Position numbers and translations under genes: made by a program. The notes beneath the pieces are model-generated. The model searched no databases and was not told the DNA's origin. It saw only the letters and a program-made list of their open reading frames with translations. A stretch of 64,000 bases of DNA from positions 33,217,410 to 33,281,409 of the forward strand of contig OY992537.1 in NCBI GenBank assembly GCA_963921195.1. The letters run 5' to 3'. This document shows positions 34,035 through 45,201 of this stretch, piece by piece. The stretch comes from Pegoplata infirma. Lineage: Eukaryota > Arthropoda > Insecta > Diptera > Anthomyiidae. How positions within the stretch are numbered: position 1 is the first letter of the stretch; every line of letters begins with the position of its first letter.

Positions 34035-34500
34035 TCTAATTTTAAAAAAAGTTGCAGGACGCCACCTCAGTTTGACTATATAATCTAACGATTAACTAAA
34101 AAGAAGAAAGAATTACTGTTTTCAATTTCATAAAAAAATTTAGTTACTGGGATAATAACTCACCTCGTGATGAATAAAAAAATATTCACCAGCTGGTGAA
34201 TAAAACATAACTTTATTTTTCATAAATATGTTTTTTTAATCAATATTTTTTTCATCAATATTTTTGTTTATCAATATTTTTTTAATCAATAATTTTTTTT
34301 AATCAATATTTTTTCCATCAAAATTTTTGTTTTTCATCAAAATTTTTTTAATCAATAATTTTTTTTAATCAATAATTTTTTTAATCAATATTATTTTTTA
34401 ATCCGTATTTGTTTTCATCATTTTCTCAAAATTTTTTTTGTTTTCATCAAAATTTTTGAGCAAAATTTTTTTCTTCATCAAATGTTTTTTTATCAATAAC
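34035..34500 (+). repeat. Dispersed repeat R, 5' half
   Basis: It has gcaggacgccacctcag at 34054, the gatgaataaaa/ctggtgaataaaa pair near 34170-34205, then a long T-rich run of aatcaat/catcaaa repeats. It ends where R's array would continue; the 3' half is missing. Confidence 0.75.
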
Positions 34501-34608
34501 ACAGGTTGACAAAAGTTGAACTTTTTCAATTTGCCGTCAGCTCGCGTTCGCGAGCAAATCGCTATTATATGCTATTTACATATACCCCGAAATCCACATA
34601 AATTTGAA

Positions 34609-35055
34609 TTTTTTTTTTTTTTTTTACTTAACCAACACTCAGGGGATGTCCCCTATAAATGCAGTGCATTGTGTTGGTAATTAGGAAAATAGGTTATGGG
34701 AAGGAGGAAAGAGGGAGTAGTGTTTGTGGATATTAGATTTGAATTTTTCTAGATTGTAGTTAACAGGGAAGACATCTGCAGGAAGTATATTCCACATACG
34801 GATTGTTCGACTTATAAATGAATTTTCTCTGTAATGCGTTGTGCGGTACACTGGGCAATCGACAACAAATGGATGAGCCCTACTAGACAAGCGAGTACTC
34901 CGAACAAAAACGCGTGCTCGCGGAATCAATTCGCTTATCTCAGCAGAACACTTACCGTGGTAATATCGATAGAACAGTGTTACACAACCCACATTCCGAC
35001 GATGCTCCAAAGAGTCAATAGAGTTGGATACCCTACTGTCATTGATTAAAATTAC
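34609..35055 (-). pseudogene. 5'-truncated non-LTR retrotransposon: C-terminal tail and poly-A
   Basis: On the minus strand an open frame from about 35052 to the stop at 34681 reads, in part, SLEHRRNVGCVTLFYRYYHG, TRLSSRAHPF, FISRTIRMWNILPADVFP and YNLEKFKSNIHKH. This is the characteristic tail of many insect LINE ORF2 proteins (HRRNVG..LFYRYYHG, then R.WN.LP..VFP). It is followed by a 3' UTR with inverted ccaacac/gtgttgg and ggggacatcccct, and an ~18-nt poly-A (poly-T on the plus strand, 34609-34627). Frame intact but RT and endonuclease are absent, so it is a dead-on-arrival copy. Clade (Jockey, CR1 or related) not determined. Confidence 0.75.
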
Positions 35056-35242
35056 CCAATTTTATAAATATTTCTAAAAACAATGATTTTTCTTTGCCGG
35101 AGCCAATATTTTCAATCCCACTAGTATATGTTGGGACCACAATATCAAAAAATGTGTTTTTATGTAGAGCTGCTTCTTTAAATGCAAGAAAATTAACATT
35201 TTTGCCAAGTTTGGGGCCGCCACCATTGAGTGTTTTTCTTTG
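35039..35242 (-). pseudogene. Short protein-like reading frame of unknown origin, abutting the LINE tail
   Basis: A stop-to-stop minus-strand frame of 67 codons contains TLNGGGPKLGK and then FFDIVVPTYTSGIENIGSG, ending GNFNQ. The GGGP turn and following acidic-aromatic stretch remind me of the end of Myb/SANT-like proteins found with PIF/Harbinger elements, but this is a weak resemblance. There is no Met start; it overlaps the 5' edge of the LINE fragment. It may be a captured exon or chance. Confidence 0.2.
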
Positions 35243-35290
35243 TTAGGAAGACCAAATTGGTCAACTAAATTGTGCGTTTACCATTTGCAA

Positions 35291-35979
35291 TGGTAAATTT
35301 TAAATGAAACATTGTTAAACATTGTTTTTATTAATATTTTAATAGTTTTAAAAAAATAAATTTTAATTGTTTTTTTTACTTTATAAAAAACAACAACAGC
35401 TGATAAAAAATCGTGTGCAGCGTTGTAAAAAAAACATTAGGGATGATTATTTTGGGAAAACCCATAGTTGTACAATTAAGTAGTAGAAATTTTTTGGGAT
35501 TTTGAATTGCGATTTTACGATTTTCCCAAAAACCAAGTTTTTTTTTATATGGGATTTGACATTTTAAATCCAAAAAAGTAATAGGATTTACTTGGATTTT
35601 CATTGAAATCCCATTTTTTCTGGATTTCGAGGTATATGTAAATGGCATATTAAAGAGTCGGAAAAATGCGTTTTTTACTAACTTTGCTTGGCTATAACTT
35701 CCAAAACTAATTTTAGAGCCTCAGTTTTAAACACGAACTTAACTACATTGGATGCGAGGATTCTAAAACTGGAATTATGTTTTTCCTGACAGCTTCAGTT
35801 TTCGAGTTAGTAAAAAGGGCGTAAATATTCAGACAAAATTAAAGAGGACATAAATTTAAAAATTTTATTTCAGCGATATTTCCAAAACTAAAGTTGACTC
35901 AACAAAAGTAAGACCATCTTTGAAATCAGCATATCCAACATACTCAAAATCGTCATTCACTTTTTGGATGTAAGATAAG
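35291..35979. other. Gene-free stretch
   Basis: No gene or named repeat. The block gaaatcagcatatccaac near 35918 recurs in similar form near 38660 on the far side of the hAT-like element, so the host of that element may itself be a repeat. Confidence 0.4.
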
Positions 35980-36452
35980 TAGGGCAAGTACTTTCATGAA
36001 AATGCATGTTTTTACTCAGCATTGTAAATATTACACAAATTAAATATCTCTCCGAAACAATAAATTTGCTATAAAATGGCATCGATTTGTAGATGCATAT
36101 TTTTGCATATTTTGGTATAAATGCATATTTTTGCATATTTTCATATAAATTGGACTTTTTTTTTAATTTTTATCAATATTTTTTTAAAACTTCCATAGAA
36201 AAATTTAAAACCTATCCCGTATTTCTTGTATATTTATTTATAGAAATCAAATTCTGAGGCATTTTTTATAAAAAATTGATTCGGGAAGTATAATTTTTAG
36301 ATTCTAAGAAATATTTCCTTTTTAAAATGTTCTATTCTGAGACATTTTTCTAATCGTAAAGAAAAAAAATATGTTTTCGAATTCAAGGTTTTCTACAGGA
36401 AAATAGATTTTTTTTTATTTCGGTTAAAGTCAGGGTGGGGTCTTTTGCCTTT

Positions 36453-36552
36453 CGAGTTCATTTCTTGACTTGAAAAATTCCATAAAAAGTGCAGAAAAAG
36501 TGCGAGTTCATTTCTTGACTTGAAAAATTCCATAAAAAGTGCAAAAAAATAT
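36453..36552. repeat. 50-bp tandem duplication
   Basis: cgagttcatttcttgacttg and the following aaaaattccataaaaagtgc occur twice at a spacing of exactly 50 bp with almost no change, so the duplication is recent. Confidence 0.9.
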
Positions 36553-36590
36553 TTTTAAAATAAAAATTTTTTTTAGAGAAAAAAAAAAAA

Positions 36591-37538
36591 ATATCGAGGG
36601 CCTATATTCAAAACCCTCTATCTAAAAAAACACAACTTTTCAGGAGAGCCAAAAAACTGTTTATTTCGCGGATTGTTAGAGTAATTAAAATTCGATATTC
36701 TACAATATTTTTTTAAATCAACTACTGAACCTCACATATAATTCGTTTTTAAAATTTTGCACTATTGGGGATTTTAGAGGATAGATAGAGGGTTTTGTTT
36801 CTCAAAAATATTAAGTACAGGAATGAAAATGATCAGATAGAGGGTTTTGCATTTTAATAAAAATGAATTATTATGATTTCATTTATAACATCGGTTAAGT
36901 TTTAACGTAATTTATTAATGATAACGGCTTATAAATAATTTCGAAATCGCGGTTTTGGTACACAGGAGCGGATTTTTAAGACAAAAATTAATTTTTTACC
37001 GATTTCATCTCAAACGTTGACAAACTGTTGAGTATGTTATGTAAGAAATAGTAAATAAAATAATAACGCGATTTTGGTCCACAGATGCTGATCAGCATCG
37101 GGATTTTTAAGATAAAAATTTTTGTTTCATAATGTAAACAAGACATCCAAAGTTTGAGACATATTTTTCAAAAAAGTCAAACAAGAATTTTCAGAAAAAA
37201 TTAGCATCAGTGGACCAAAATCGTGGTTCTGGAATTTTGTTGACAAATTCATATGCAGCATGCAAAGATTAATATGAAAACATGTAATGCATGATGAAAT
37301 TATTCAAAACAAATATTTATAAATTAATTATTTGAAAAGATAGAGGGTTTTGCATTCAGAAAAATTAATTGTGTAAGAGATAGAGAAAACCAAAAATGCA
37401 AATAAAATAGCAAAAAAAAATATTTTTGTTCTGAATTTTACACCATAGATGAGGGCCGTTTTACTGAATATTTTGCCATCAAAAAGTCATTTTCGTGAAA
37501 ATGGAAGATAGAGGGTTTTGAATATAGGCCCTCGATAT
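36591..37538. mobile_element. TA-flanked TIR element with GATAGAGGGTTTTG repeats
   Basis: The ends atatcgagggcctatattca and tgaatataggccctcgatat are inverted and continue into aaaccctctatct/agatagagggttt, over 30 bp with no visible mismatch. A TA sits at each edge. The motif gatagagggttttg recurs inside near 36784, 36834 and 37340, apart from the TIRs, so the terminal motif is also an internal repeat. Non-coding. Confidence 0.85.
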
Positions 37539-37594
37539 GTTTTAATTTTTATTAAATAATAAAAATTAGTTATTTATTCGACCTTTTAATTGTG

Positions 37595-38194
37595 CAATGA
37601 AAAAGAGTTTATTCTGATTCGAGGCCTTTTCATGTTCCCCATTATGTATTAACATAACAAGTACTTATGATAACTCTACTTTCTTTATTGGGATATTCTC
37701 CCGTTAAATACTCATAGAGTTTCTTGCTTTTTGAACATTTTTGAAAGCAAGAAACTCTATGAGTCACGAATGACATATATAAAGGATTGAGAAGAACGAC
37801 AGAAATCGTTGTGTACTAAAAAAATAGAATGTCGAAACAAAAAGGAATTGAAAAAATTTTCAATTTAATTTTCTTTAATTTTGTTTAAAATTTTGTATAA
37901 TTTGTGAATGTTTATAAAAAATATAATTTTAAATTTTAAATTCTTAAAAATTTAACAAATTTTGGGTGGCAAAAGTGTGCAAAATTTAAGATAATTAAAA
38001 TCATAATAAAACACCGAAACTTGTCAAACGGTTGACATGGCGGATTTGTTTACTAATCGTATGTAACCTTATAACTAAACCGTGCTATGAGTATTTAATG
38101 GGAGAATATCCCAATAAAGAAAGTAGAGTTATTATATTAATTCATAATGGGGAACATGAAAAGGCCTCGAATCAGAATAAACTCTTTTTCATTG
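37595..38194. mobile_element. Inverted-repeat element with ~110-bp arms and an internal 21-bp hairpin
   Basis: The left arm caatgaaaaagagtttattc ... gaggccttttcatgttcccc ... tattgggatattctcccg is mirrored at 38085-38194. Next to the left arm lies a separate hairpin, actcatagagtttcttgctt and its inverse (37710-37764), with a ~12-base loop. The arm core ttattctgattcgagg resembles the MITE at 41127, suggesting one superfamily with TA insertion. Confidence 0.8.
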
Positions 38195-38837
38195 AAAAAA
38201 AAAAAAAATATTTAAAAATTACTTGTTCTAGAAAAATCCTGTACTACAATATTTTTTTTATAAATATTTTTACCCCAGAAATATTTAGTGAATCAAAGAA
38301 AAAAACTTTTTAAGTAAATTTATCCAATTTTAAATATTTTTTATCAAAAAAACCGTTGTTATGAATTGTCGAGTGCCTTAAAGTATTTGGCAAAGTCTAA
38401 TTTATGTTAAAAAACCTATTTTTAGTAAAAACAATAATTTTTTAAAAGCATATTTTTGAAGTTTTTAGTGCATATTTCAGATTTTTAGACGCATATTATA
38501 GGCACATATTTTCGATTTTTAGATGCATGAAAGTACTTGCCCTAAAGATAAGTGTTGGTAAATATGGACTCACAAACATACCAAAAATAGCCTATTTTCA
38601 AAGATTGCTTAGGCTATATCTCAAAAACTAGAGCTGACCCAAAAAAACGATAGCCAGATTTGAAATCAGCGTACTCCAATTACCCAAAATTAGCTATCAG
38701 AACCCGGGCAAAAAAAAAGTGTTGCCCTGTGTAATCTATTTTCATTAAAAACTATTTTTAATTAAAGACTTTTTTCATTAAAAAACTTTTTTTAGCGACA
38801 AACACAGACAAACAGATGGATGTTATATCTATTTCCA

Positions 38838-39752
38838 ATTGCATTTTAAAAATGTTTAAGTGTTCTTTAAAATTGTCCAAATGTATTTTAAGATTGTCCA
38901 AATATATTTTAATAATGTCCAAATGAATTTTAAAACTGTCCAAATGTATTTTTAAATTGTCCAAATGTATTTTAAAATTGTCCAAATTAATTTTAAAATT
39001 GTCCAAAATTTTTTTAAAATTGTCCAAATATATTTTGAAATTGTCCAAATGCATTTTAAAATTGTCCAAATGTATTTTAAAATTGTCCAAATGTATTTTA
39101 AAAATTTTCAAATGTATTTAAAATTGGCCAAATGTATTTTAAAATTGTCCAAATGTATTTTAAGAATTTCCAAATATATTTTACAGTTTTAAAATACATA
39201 TGGACAATTTTAAAATACATTTAGAAAATTTTATACAACATTTGGACAATTTTAAAATACATTTGGACAATTTTAGAATACAATTTTAAAACACATTTGT
39301 TTAATTTTAAAATTTATTTGGATAATTTTAAAATATATTTGGACAATTTTAAAATATATTTGGACAATTTTAAAATACATTTGAACAGTTTTAAATTATA
39401 TTTGGACAATTTTAAAACACATTTGTTTAATTTTAAAATATATATTTGTGCAATTTTAAACTACATTTGGATAATTTTATAAAAAATTTGGACAATTTTG
39501 GAATTAATTTGGAAAATTTTAAAATATGTATGGACAATTTTAAATAACATTTAGAAAATTTTAAAATACAATTGGACAATTTGATAATACATTTGGACAA
39601 TTTTAAAATACATTTGGACAGTTTTAACATACAATGGGACAATTTTAAAATATATTTGGACAATTTTTAAAAATTTTTAAAATTCATTTGGACAGTTTTA
39701 AAAAGCATTTGGACATTTTAAAAATTCATTTGGACAATTTTAAATACATTTT
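38838..39752. repeat. 21-bp minisatellite that switches orientation in the middle
   Basis: From 38838 to ~39186 the unit reads atgtattttaaaattgtcca; from there to 39752 it is the reverse complement, tggacaattttaaaatacat. There are about 16 units on the left and 27 on the right. The 21-bp period keeps frames open in every strand and gives seven-residue repeats in translation, which explains the long open frames here. The two halves could fold into a hairpin of over 300 bp. Confidence 0.95.
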
Positions 39753-41126
39753 AAAAATTTTATTCTTGTGTTATCTACAAACTTGGTTATCAAATGACTA
39801 AATTTAAAAAAAATATGTGAAATGTTTGAATATCTACTTGCATTGATGATATTTAAGTGTTGCCAACTATTAAATAAAGCGACTTTTTTTAATTTTCGGG
39901 CGATTTTTAGAATTTATTTATCGGGTTTTTATTTAAATGAAAGTAGGCATCACTATTTGTTTTTTTATTTTATGTTTCTTTCTCATTTTTTCTTGTGCTG
40001 TTTCATTTTATTAATTAATAAAAACTAAAACAAAAAAAAAAAACCTAGTGCCAAAGGGACTTAAGAGTTCGCTGATTTAAATTAGGAGTCGTTTTACAGT
40101 ACTTTGTCAATATTCGATCGTTAGTTATTTTTGAAAGATGGGTGCGCACAAAAACCAAAAATGTCTCATACCTCAAAGGCCGATTGCCACATCCCTAACG
40201 GAACGAAATAATTAAAAATAAAAAGTAATTGCTAGAAGGCTGCAAAAAAGAAGTTGTAAATTTATATGAGAAATACACATTACATTTATTCATTTGGTGA
40301 AAATCGTGGGCAAGTATTATAATTGGTATCTAATTGAAATAGCAATCAAAAAATTTTTTTTTTTAATATTTCTTTACGTTTTTACAATATATTATTACTA
40401 AGCCAACTTTTAAAATTGTTTAACCTTCAACCCTCCTACATGGTCTAAGTCATACCCTTGACCCTTATGTTAAAGTCATGCTAAATATTCTTAATTCAAA
40501 AAAAAAAAAACTCCAGTGTTTTGAACTAAAACCGCTACAATTTTATTTAACATGAACTCGTAAATGCCACGTCATACGCCCTTCCTTTTTGATTAAAATG
40601 AGTTATATGCAGTAAAAAATAAAACTTTTTCGTTTTTTTGTGTACAGTGATATTTTTTATTGGTTTATTTTTTAGATAGAAAAAAAGAATTACAAACTAT
40701 ACAAAAAAAAATTACGTATATATTACACTTTCAATTTTTATTAAACTTAACACGCGAATAACATGTCCATTTTAATGCTGTATTTTTTTGCAACATAAAA
40801 CCATCAAAACTAAACTTCGCATATGTCACGCAATTAAATATTGAGTGGATACTGTGGATGTAGATATATTGCAATAGTGTGATACTTATTTTGGAAAATT
40901 AATAATAATCCCAAAAAAGACCTCGCTTGATTTTAAACAAATAAAAAATTTTGTATCAGAAAAAGTTTAAAAAGTCCTGCACTAGGATCCAGGGGACAAA
41001 CAAAAAATTATTTTTTGGCTATAAAAATTGAGAAAAAAAATGTTGATGAACTAAAAATTTGGTTAAAAAAATTGTTTAATTAAAAAAGTTTTTGAAAAAA
41101 AAATGTTGATAAAATGAGTAACTTTA
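39753..41126. other. Gene-free stretch with a possible small hAT-like relic
   Basis: I see no gene. Near 39856-39954, agtgttgccaact and an inverse-like agtaggcatcact bracket ~100 bp and recall hAT ends, but the flanking 8-mers do not match, so it stays a candidate. The remainder is unclassified. Confidence 0.35.
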
Positions 41127-41331
41127 TTCTAGCTCGAGGTCATTATTTCCTTTATTAAATAAAACTTTGATATTCTCATAAAATAATTGTTAAAAAAATT
41201 ATTTTTCTGTTTTAAATTTATTTATGCACGTGTCGACTTGTTCTTGCCAAAGTGACAAATTTTCTTTAAAATTAGTCTATGAGGGTATCATAGTTTTAAT
41301 TAGTAAAGGCAATAATGACCTCGAGCTAGAA
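41127..41331. mobile_element. TA-flanked MITE with TTCTAGCTCGAGGTCATTATT ends
   Basis: ttctagctcgaggtcattat and ataatgacctcgagctagaa are exact inverses (20 bp or more), with TA on both sides. It is 205 bp, non-coding. A single end of this family is at 10362-10385. Confidence 0.9.
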
Positions 41332-41782
41332 TAGACCTACTTAAAATATAATATTTTAAACGTCGAATGAAACAAGTTTTATTTTTTAATAAAAATGAAT
41401 CAGAATTTTTTTTATATCCGATATCGGAAAACACTTCCAAATTCTTATTTTTAACATGATAATTAGCCTTACCACAAGAAAATAAAATAAATTTAAAATG
41501 AGCTTTTAATTTTATTTCCATACAAATTGTTTTTGTTTTTAAAATCGACTTTCAAAAAATGTATTGAAAATATGAAATTTAAAATAAAACTTTTGTTAAA
41601 ATAGACTTTTTGTTTTCTTGTGGTAAGGGCTAATATTTTTAGGCTGGTGATTATTATAAAAATGATGCAGGACGCCGCCACAGTTAAACTATATAAGCTA
41701 CTGTATTAAAAAAAAATAAGAATTACAGTTTTCATTTTCTTAAAAACTAAAAGTTTGCAAATTCGATTTGTTACTTACAAGG

Positions 41783-41968
41783 AAGGTCTTTCACAGGACA
41801 CCCTCCGATTGTCCTGAACTTTCATATAGGAAAGAGGGGAGCAAAATAAGAGTTACCTGTTTTTTTAGCTGCCCAATCTCACATTTAACGGGTGAAATGG
41901 GAGGGGGAAAACGGGATTTTTTTTATTCAAGTTTCAGGAAAATCGGTTGGTGCCCTGTGAAAGACCTT
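41783..41968. mobile_element. MITE with AAGGTCTTTCACAGG ends
   Basis: aaggtctttcacagg and cctgtgaaagacctt are inverse over 15 bp; similarity extends through caccctccgatt/aatcggttggtg. It splits the acttggataata block of R. The TSD is unclear. The open frame of 69 codons spanning it is not conserved coding sequence. Confidence 0.75.
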
Positions 41969-42326
41969 AATTGTTAGATAATATCTCATCTGCTGGTGAA
42001 TAAAAGGTTTTTCACCAGATGGCGAATAAAACGTAATTAGAGCCCGTGCTCGATCTGTACTTACAGAAAAAATTAATTACTGACAAAATATGTCGCCATT
42101 AGGCACGTCTCCAAAACAGAAAATGCAAATTCCTTCATTTGTGTCTGCAATTCCAGATCATGTTGGTAACCCTTGCGAAACAATGTAAGAGACAAAAAGT
42201 TGAAGGAAAGTATGAAGTAAGGTTGAGATTGCTAGCAATAGAATTGTAGTGTTGGAAACTGTCAAAATTTATTCTGTAGAAACTATAAATATTTACATAT
42301 ATAAAAAACAGTTTTCATTAACAAGA

Positions 42327-43434
42327 GGGTAATTCCAAAAATTTTCGCCCCACTGTTCGGAAACATGCCTTTGGACGCCACTGAGAATTTGGCTCATAGA
42401 TATCCACGTTTATATGAGATATGTGGCATTTTTGAATTTTCAAAATTTGCTGTAGTTTTCAAATTATTGCGGGTCAAAGTTCGACTTTTTTAGCGAAAGT
42501 CAGAAAAATACATGACGTTTAACGTGCTCTAACTTTTTAACTAGTAATCCGATTATCACAAGTAATGGCTCATATGAAAGCTTAATTCTTCTTCTTTTAG
42601 GAAATATTTTCAAAAGCATACGGTTTTTTTCAGAAGTGTTACAAATATTCAAAAACATTTTTTTTTTGCGAATATTTAAAAAAACACATCTTCGATTTTT
42701 TTTAAAAAAAGGTTGTTGATAAACAATACTGTTTTGTACAACATATCCAAAATTCAGAGTGGGATCCCAATGGGATCAAAAAATATTCTGGTTTTAATAC
42801 GAAGTTCTTAAATTTTACCTTAGAAAATTAAAATTTTATGTTTCTTCAATATAAAAATTTAAATTTTCAAAAAAATTTTACTATTAAAATTTTGAAAAAC
42901 GTTCAAAACATTAGAAATTTAAGTTTTCTAAGGGAAAAATATGAGAACATCGTACTTAAAACAGAATAGTTTTTGATCCCATGGAGATCCCACTCTGAAT
43001 TTTGAATATGTTATACAAAACATTGTTATTTTTCACCAGAATTTTTTTTTTAAAAATCTAAGATGTGTTTTTTAAATATTCGAAAAGAAAAAATGTTTTT
43101 GCATTTTTGCATCATTTCTGTAAAAAAAAACTGTGTTATTTTAAAAATATTTTCTAAAAGAAGAACCCCAGCTTTCACATGAGCCTAAATTTGTGAAAAT
43201 CGGGTCATTTGTTAAGAAGTTACAGCTCTTTAAACGTGATGTATTTTTCTTACTTTTGCTTAAAAAGTCAATCTTTGACCCGCCATAATTCGTTAAATAC
43301 ACCAAATGTAAAAAAACGATATATGGTACATATATCATATTTATGAGGGCTATCTATGTGTCAAGGCTCAAATTAATCTGAGACACCATTTCCGAAAATG
43401 ACTAAAATTTGAGCTAAATTTTCTGGAATGGCCC
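42327..43434. mobile_element. Foldback element, 1.1 kb
   Basis: The ends gggtaattcca and tggaatggccc are imperfect inverses, flanked by AAGA on both sides. Arms pair all along: gcgggtcaaagttcgac with gtcaatctttgacccgc, caaaattcagagtggga with tcccactctgaattttg, meeting near 42880. A minus-strand open frame at 43141-43338 is arm sequence. Confidence 0.8.
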
Positions 43435-44449
43435 AAGACAAACCGACATTTAAAATCCTACTGATGATAACACTAACTGGGGTATTTGAAACCGGTATTG
43501 AAAATACCAGAAATATCTATAATTTTTAGAAATTCAATTTTTCTTCTGCATTTTTTCAACTTGAACCCTTTTAACATAATTATTTTTCAACCAAACATTT
43601 TTTGTTGCATCCATTTTTTTTCATAACTATTTTTAATCAATTTTTTTTTTTTATCAAAAAAATTTTTTTTTTATCAAAAAAATTTTTTTTTTATCAATTT
43701 TATTTTTATTAATTTTTTTGTTTTCATAAAAAAAAAATTTCATAAATTTTTTGTTGTAAAATTTTGTTTTGTCATCAATATTTTTTTCAAAAATTTTTTT
43801 TTTTTTTTTCATATTTGTTTATCAAAATAAAATTTTATGATGAAATTTTTTTTTCATCAAAAAAATTTTTTTTTTATTAAATTTTTTCCATATTTTTTTT
43901 GTTTATCAAAACTTTTTTTTGATCAAAATTTAGTTTTTTTATCAAAAAATTTGCTCTTCATTTTTACTTATTTTTTTCTCCAAAACTACTTTTGCACCAA
44001 CTCTAAAATTCTGACATAAAAATTTTCCATTTATTTAACAAATGTACAAAAAATAAGTGAGAGTATTAAATTCTTCTGTGCCGACTCATTTATACTCTCC
44101 AAAATGTACAAAAAAAAAATTTCACTTAAGTAATGCACTCATTTACCAAATTTACATAAAAAAAATCCGTTATTTTTTTAATTTTTTTATCAAAAAATAT
44201 GTTCGTATTTGTTTAAATGCCATTTAATGTTCAATTATGATCACATATATTGATATCGCTCAAATACAATACCAATTTTCTCGGGAGAACTTCCAATAAA
44301 TATTTTAATTTTCAGTCATCTCCGTGTAATATTTTGGCCGCGATCACTATTTCCACAGACAGACATACGGGACCCCATACTTTATGGGGTCCCAGATCGA
44401 TATTTCGATGAGTTAAAAATGGAATGACAAACTTATATATACCCTCTAT

Positions 44450-44600
44450 CATCGGCGTATACAGAGGGGGGGCCCAACAACAAGAAAAAAAAATATTTTT
44501 TTTATATGTATTGGAAAACACAAATCTCACGAAAAAAACAACAACAAATATATTGTTGTTGTTGTTGGGCCCTGAAAAAATAGTCCTGCATACGCCGTTG
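44450..44600. mobile_element. Mini-hAT with CA(T/A)CGGCGTAT ends, perfect 8-bp TSD
   Basis: catcggcgtatacag and ctgcatacgccgttg are inverted with two mismatches; inner gggcccaacaac and gttgttgggccc also pair. CCCTCTAT is duplicated exactly (44442-44449, 44601-44608) and belongs to the mini-me host. 151 bp, non-coding. Confidence 0.85.
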
Positions 44601-44614
44601 CCCTCTATCAATAA

Positions 44615-45201
44615 CAAGGGAAGTATGTCAACCATTATGAACCGATTTGCCTGAAACTTAAAATATACATAAAAGAGACGATTATATGGTTGGGGTGTCT
44701 CGGCTTATCGGCCATATCAGTGATTCAAAATTTCGTTGTCCCCTTATGAAACAATGTGGACCTCCGGGAAAATTTCGATAACTCCCGAACTAATAGGAAT
44801 ATCCTCTAGAGCAAAAATACGTGTCGACTTAAATTTAATAAAGATTATTTCATATTCATATGGACATCGTAGGTCAATGTCTTCATATAAATACCCCCCA
44901 AAATTTACACATTTTCATGAAAAATTTTTTTAACGAAGCCAAACTTTTACAAGGTTATGCCATCGTCGGATAGGCATTAAAAAAACCTTTCTTCCTATAT
45001 GTAAACATCATATAGTTTCTTCGAAAGAAATGGCTGAAAAATCCAAAAAACGAGTTTTTCGCCATTTTTTGACCCATGCTTTGAACTTCTAAATCCGCGA
45101 TATGGCCGATAAGCCGAGATACCCCGGCCTTAGAATTGTCTCTTTTATATATTTTTTACGTTTCATGCAAATCGGTTCATAAGGGTTGAGATACTCCCTT
45201 G
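44615..45201. mobile_element. Inverted-repeat element S, copy 2 (PIF/Harbinger-like TSD)
   Basis: The ends caaggga and tcccttg, plus ~100 bp of inverted arm (tatgaaccgatttgcctgaa; ggtgtctcggcttatcggcc), are flanked by TAA on both sides. TAA lies at the ctatcacTAAgtgg site of the mini-me host. A 3-bp TWA target is typical of PIF/Harbinger; the superfamily is inferred. Copy 1 is at 8225-8750. Confidence 0.75.

Larger units (their letters stand above)
35980..38544. mobile_element. hAT-like element with TAGGGCAAGTACTTTCATG ends, perfect 8-bp TSD
   Basis: tagggcaagtactttcatg at 35980 and catgaaagtacttgcccta ending 38544 are exact inverses over 19 bp. AAGATAAG is duplicated exactly (35972-35979, 38545-38552). 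Both ends carry repeats of gcatatttttgcatatttt. Two other inverted-repeat elements are nested inside (36591-37538 and 37595-38194). No transposase is seen. Confidence 0.9.
41635..44160 (+). repeat. Dispersed repeat R, interrupted copy
   Basis: The 5' block (aggctggtgattatt, gcaggacgccgccacag) is at 41641-41700, the ggtgaataaaag pair at 41990-42030; the T-rich catcaaa array resumes near 43570-43980 and the 3' block (ctaaaattctgacataaaaa, gtgccgactcatttatac) runs to ~44150. In between lie a MITE (41783-41968) and a foldback (42327-43434). Confidence 0.7.

Noticed and set aside
38758..39663. Open frames with seven-residue repeats (FKIHLDN, ILKLSKC) on both strands
   Set aside because: Pure translation of the 21-bp minisatellite; orientation switches with the repeat.
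39856..39954. 100-bp hAT-like relic (agtgttgccaact ends)
   Set aside because: Ends are only loosely inverted and no matching 8-bp flank was found.
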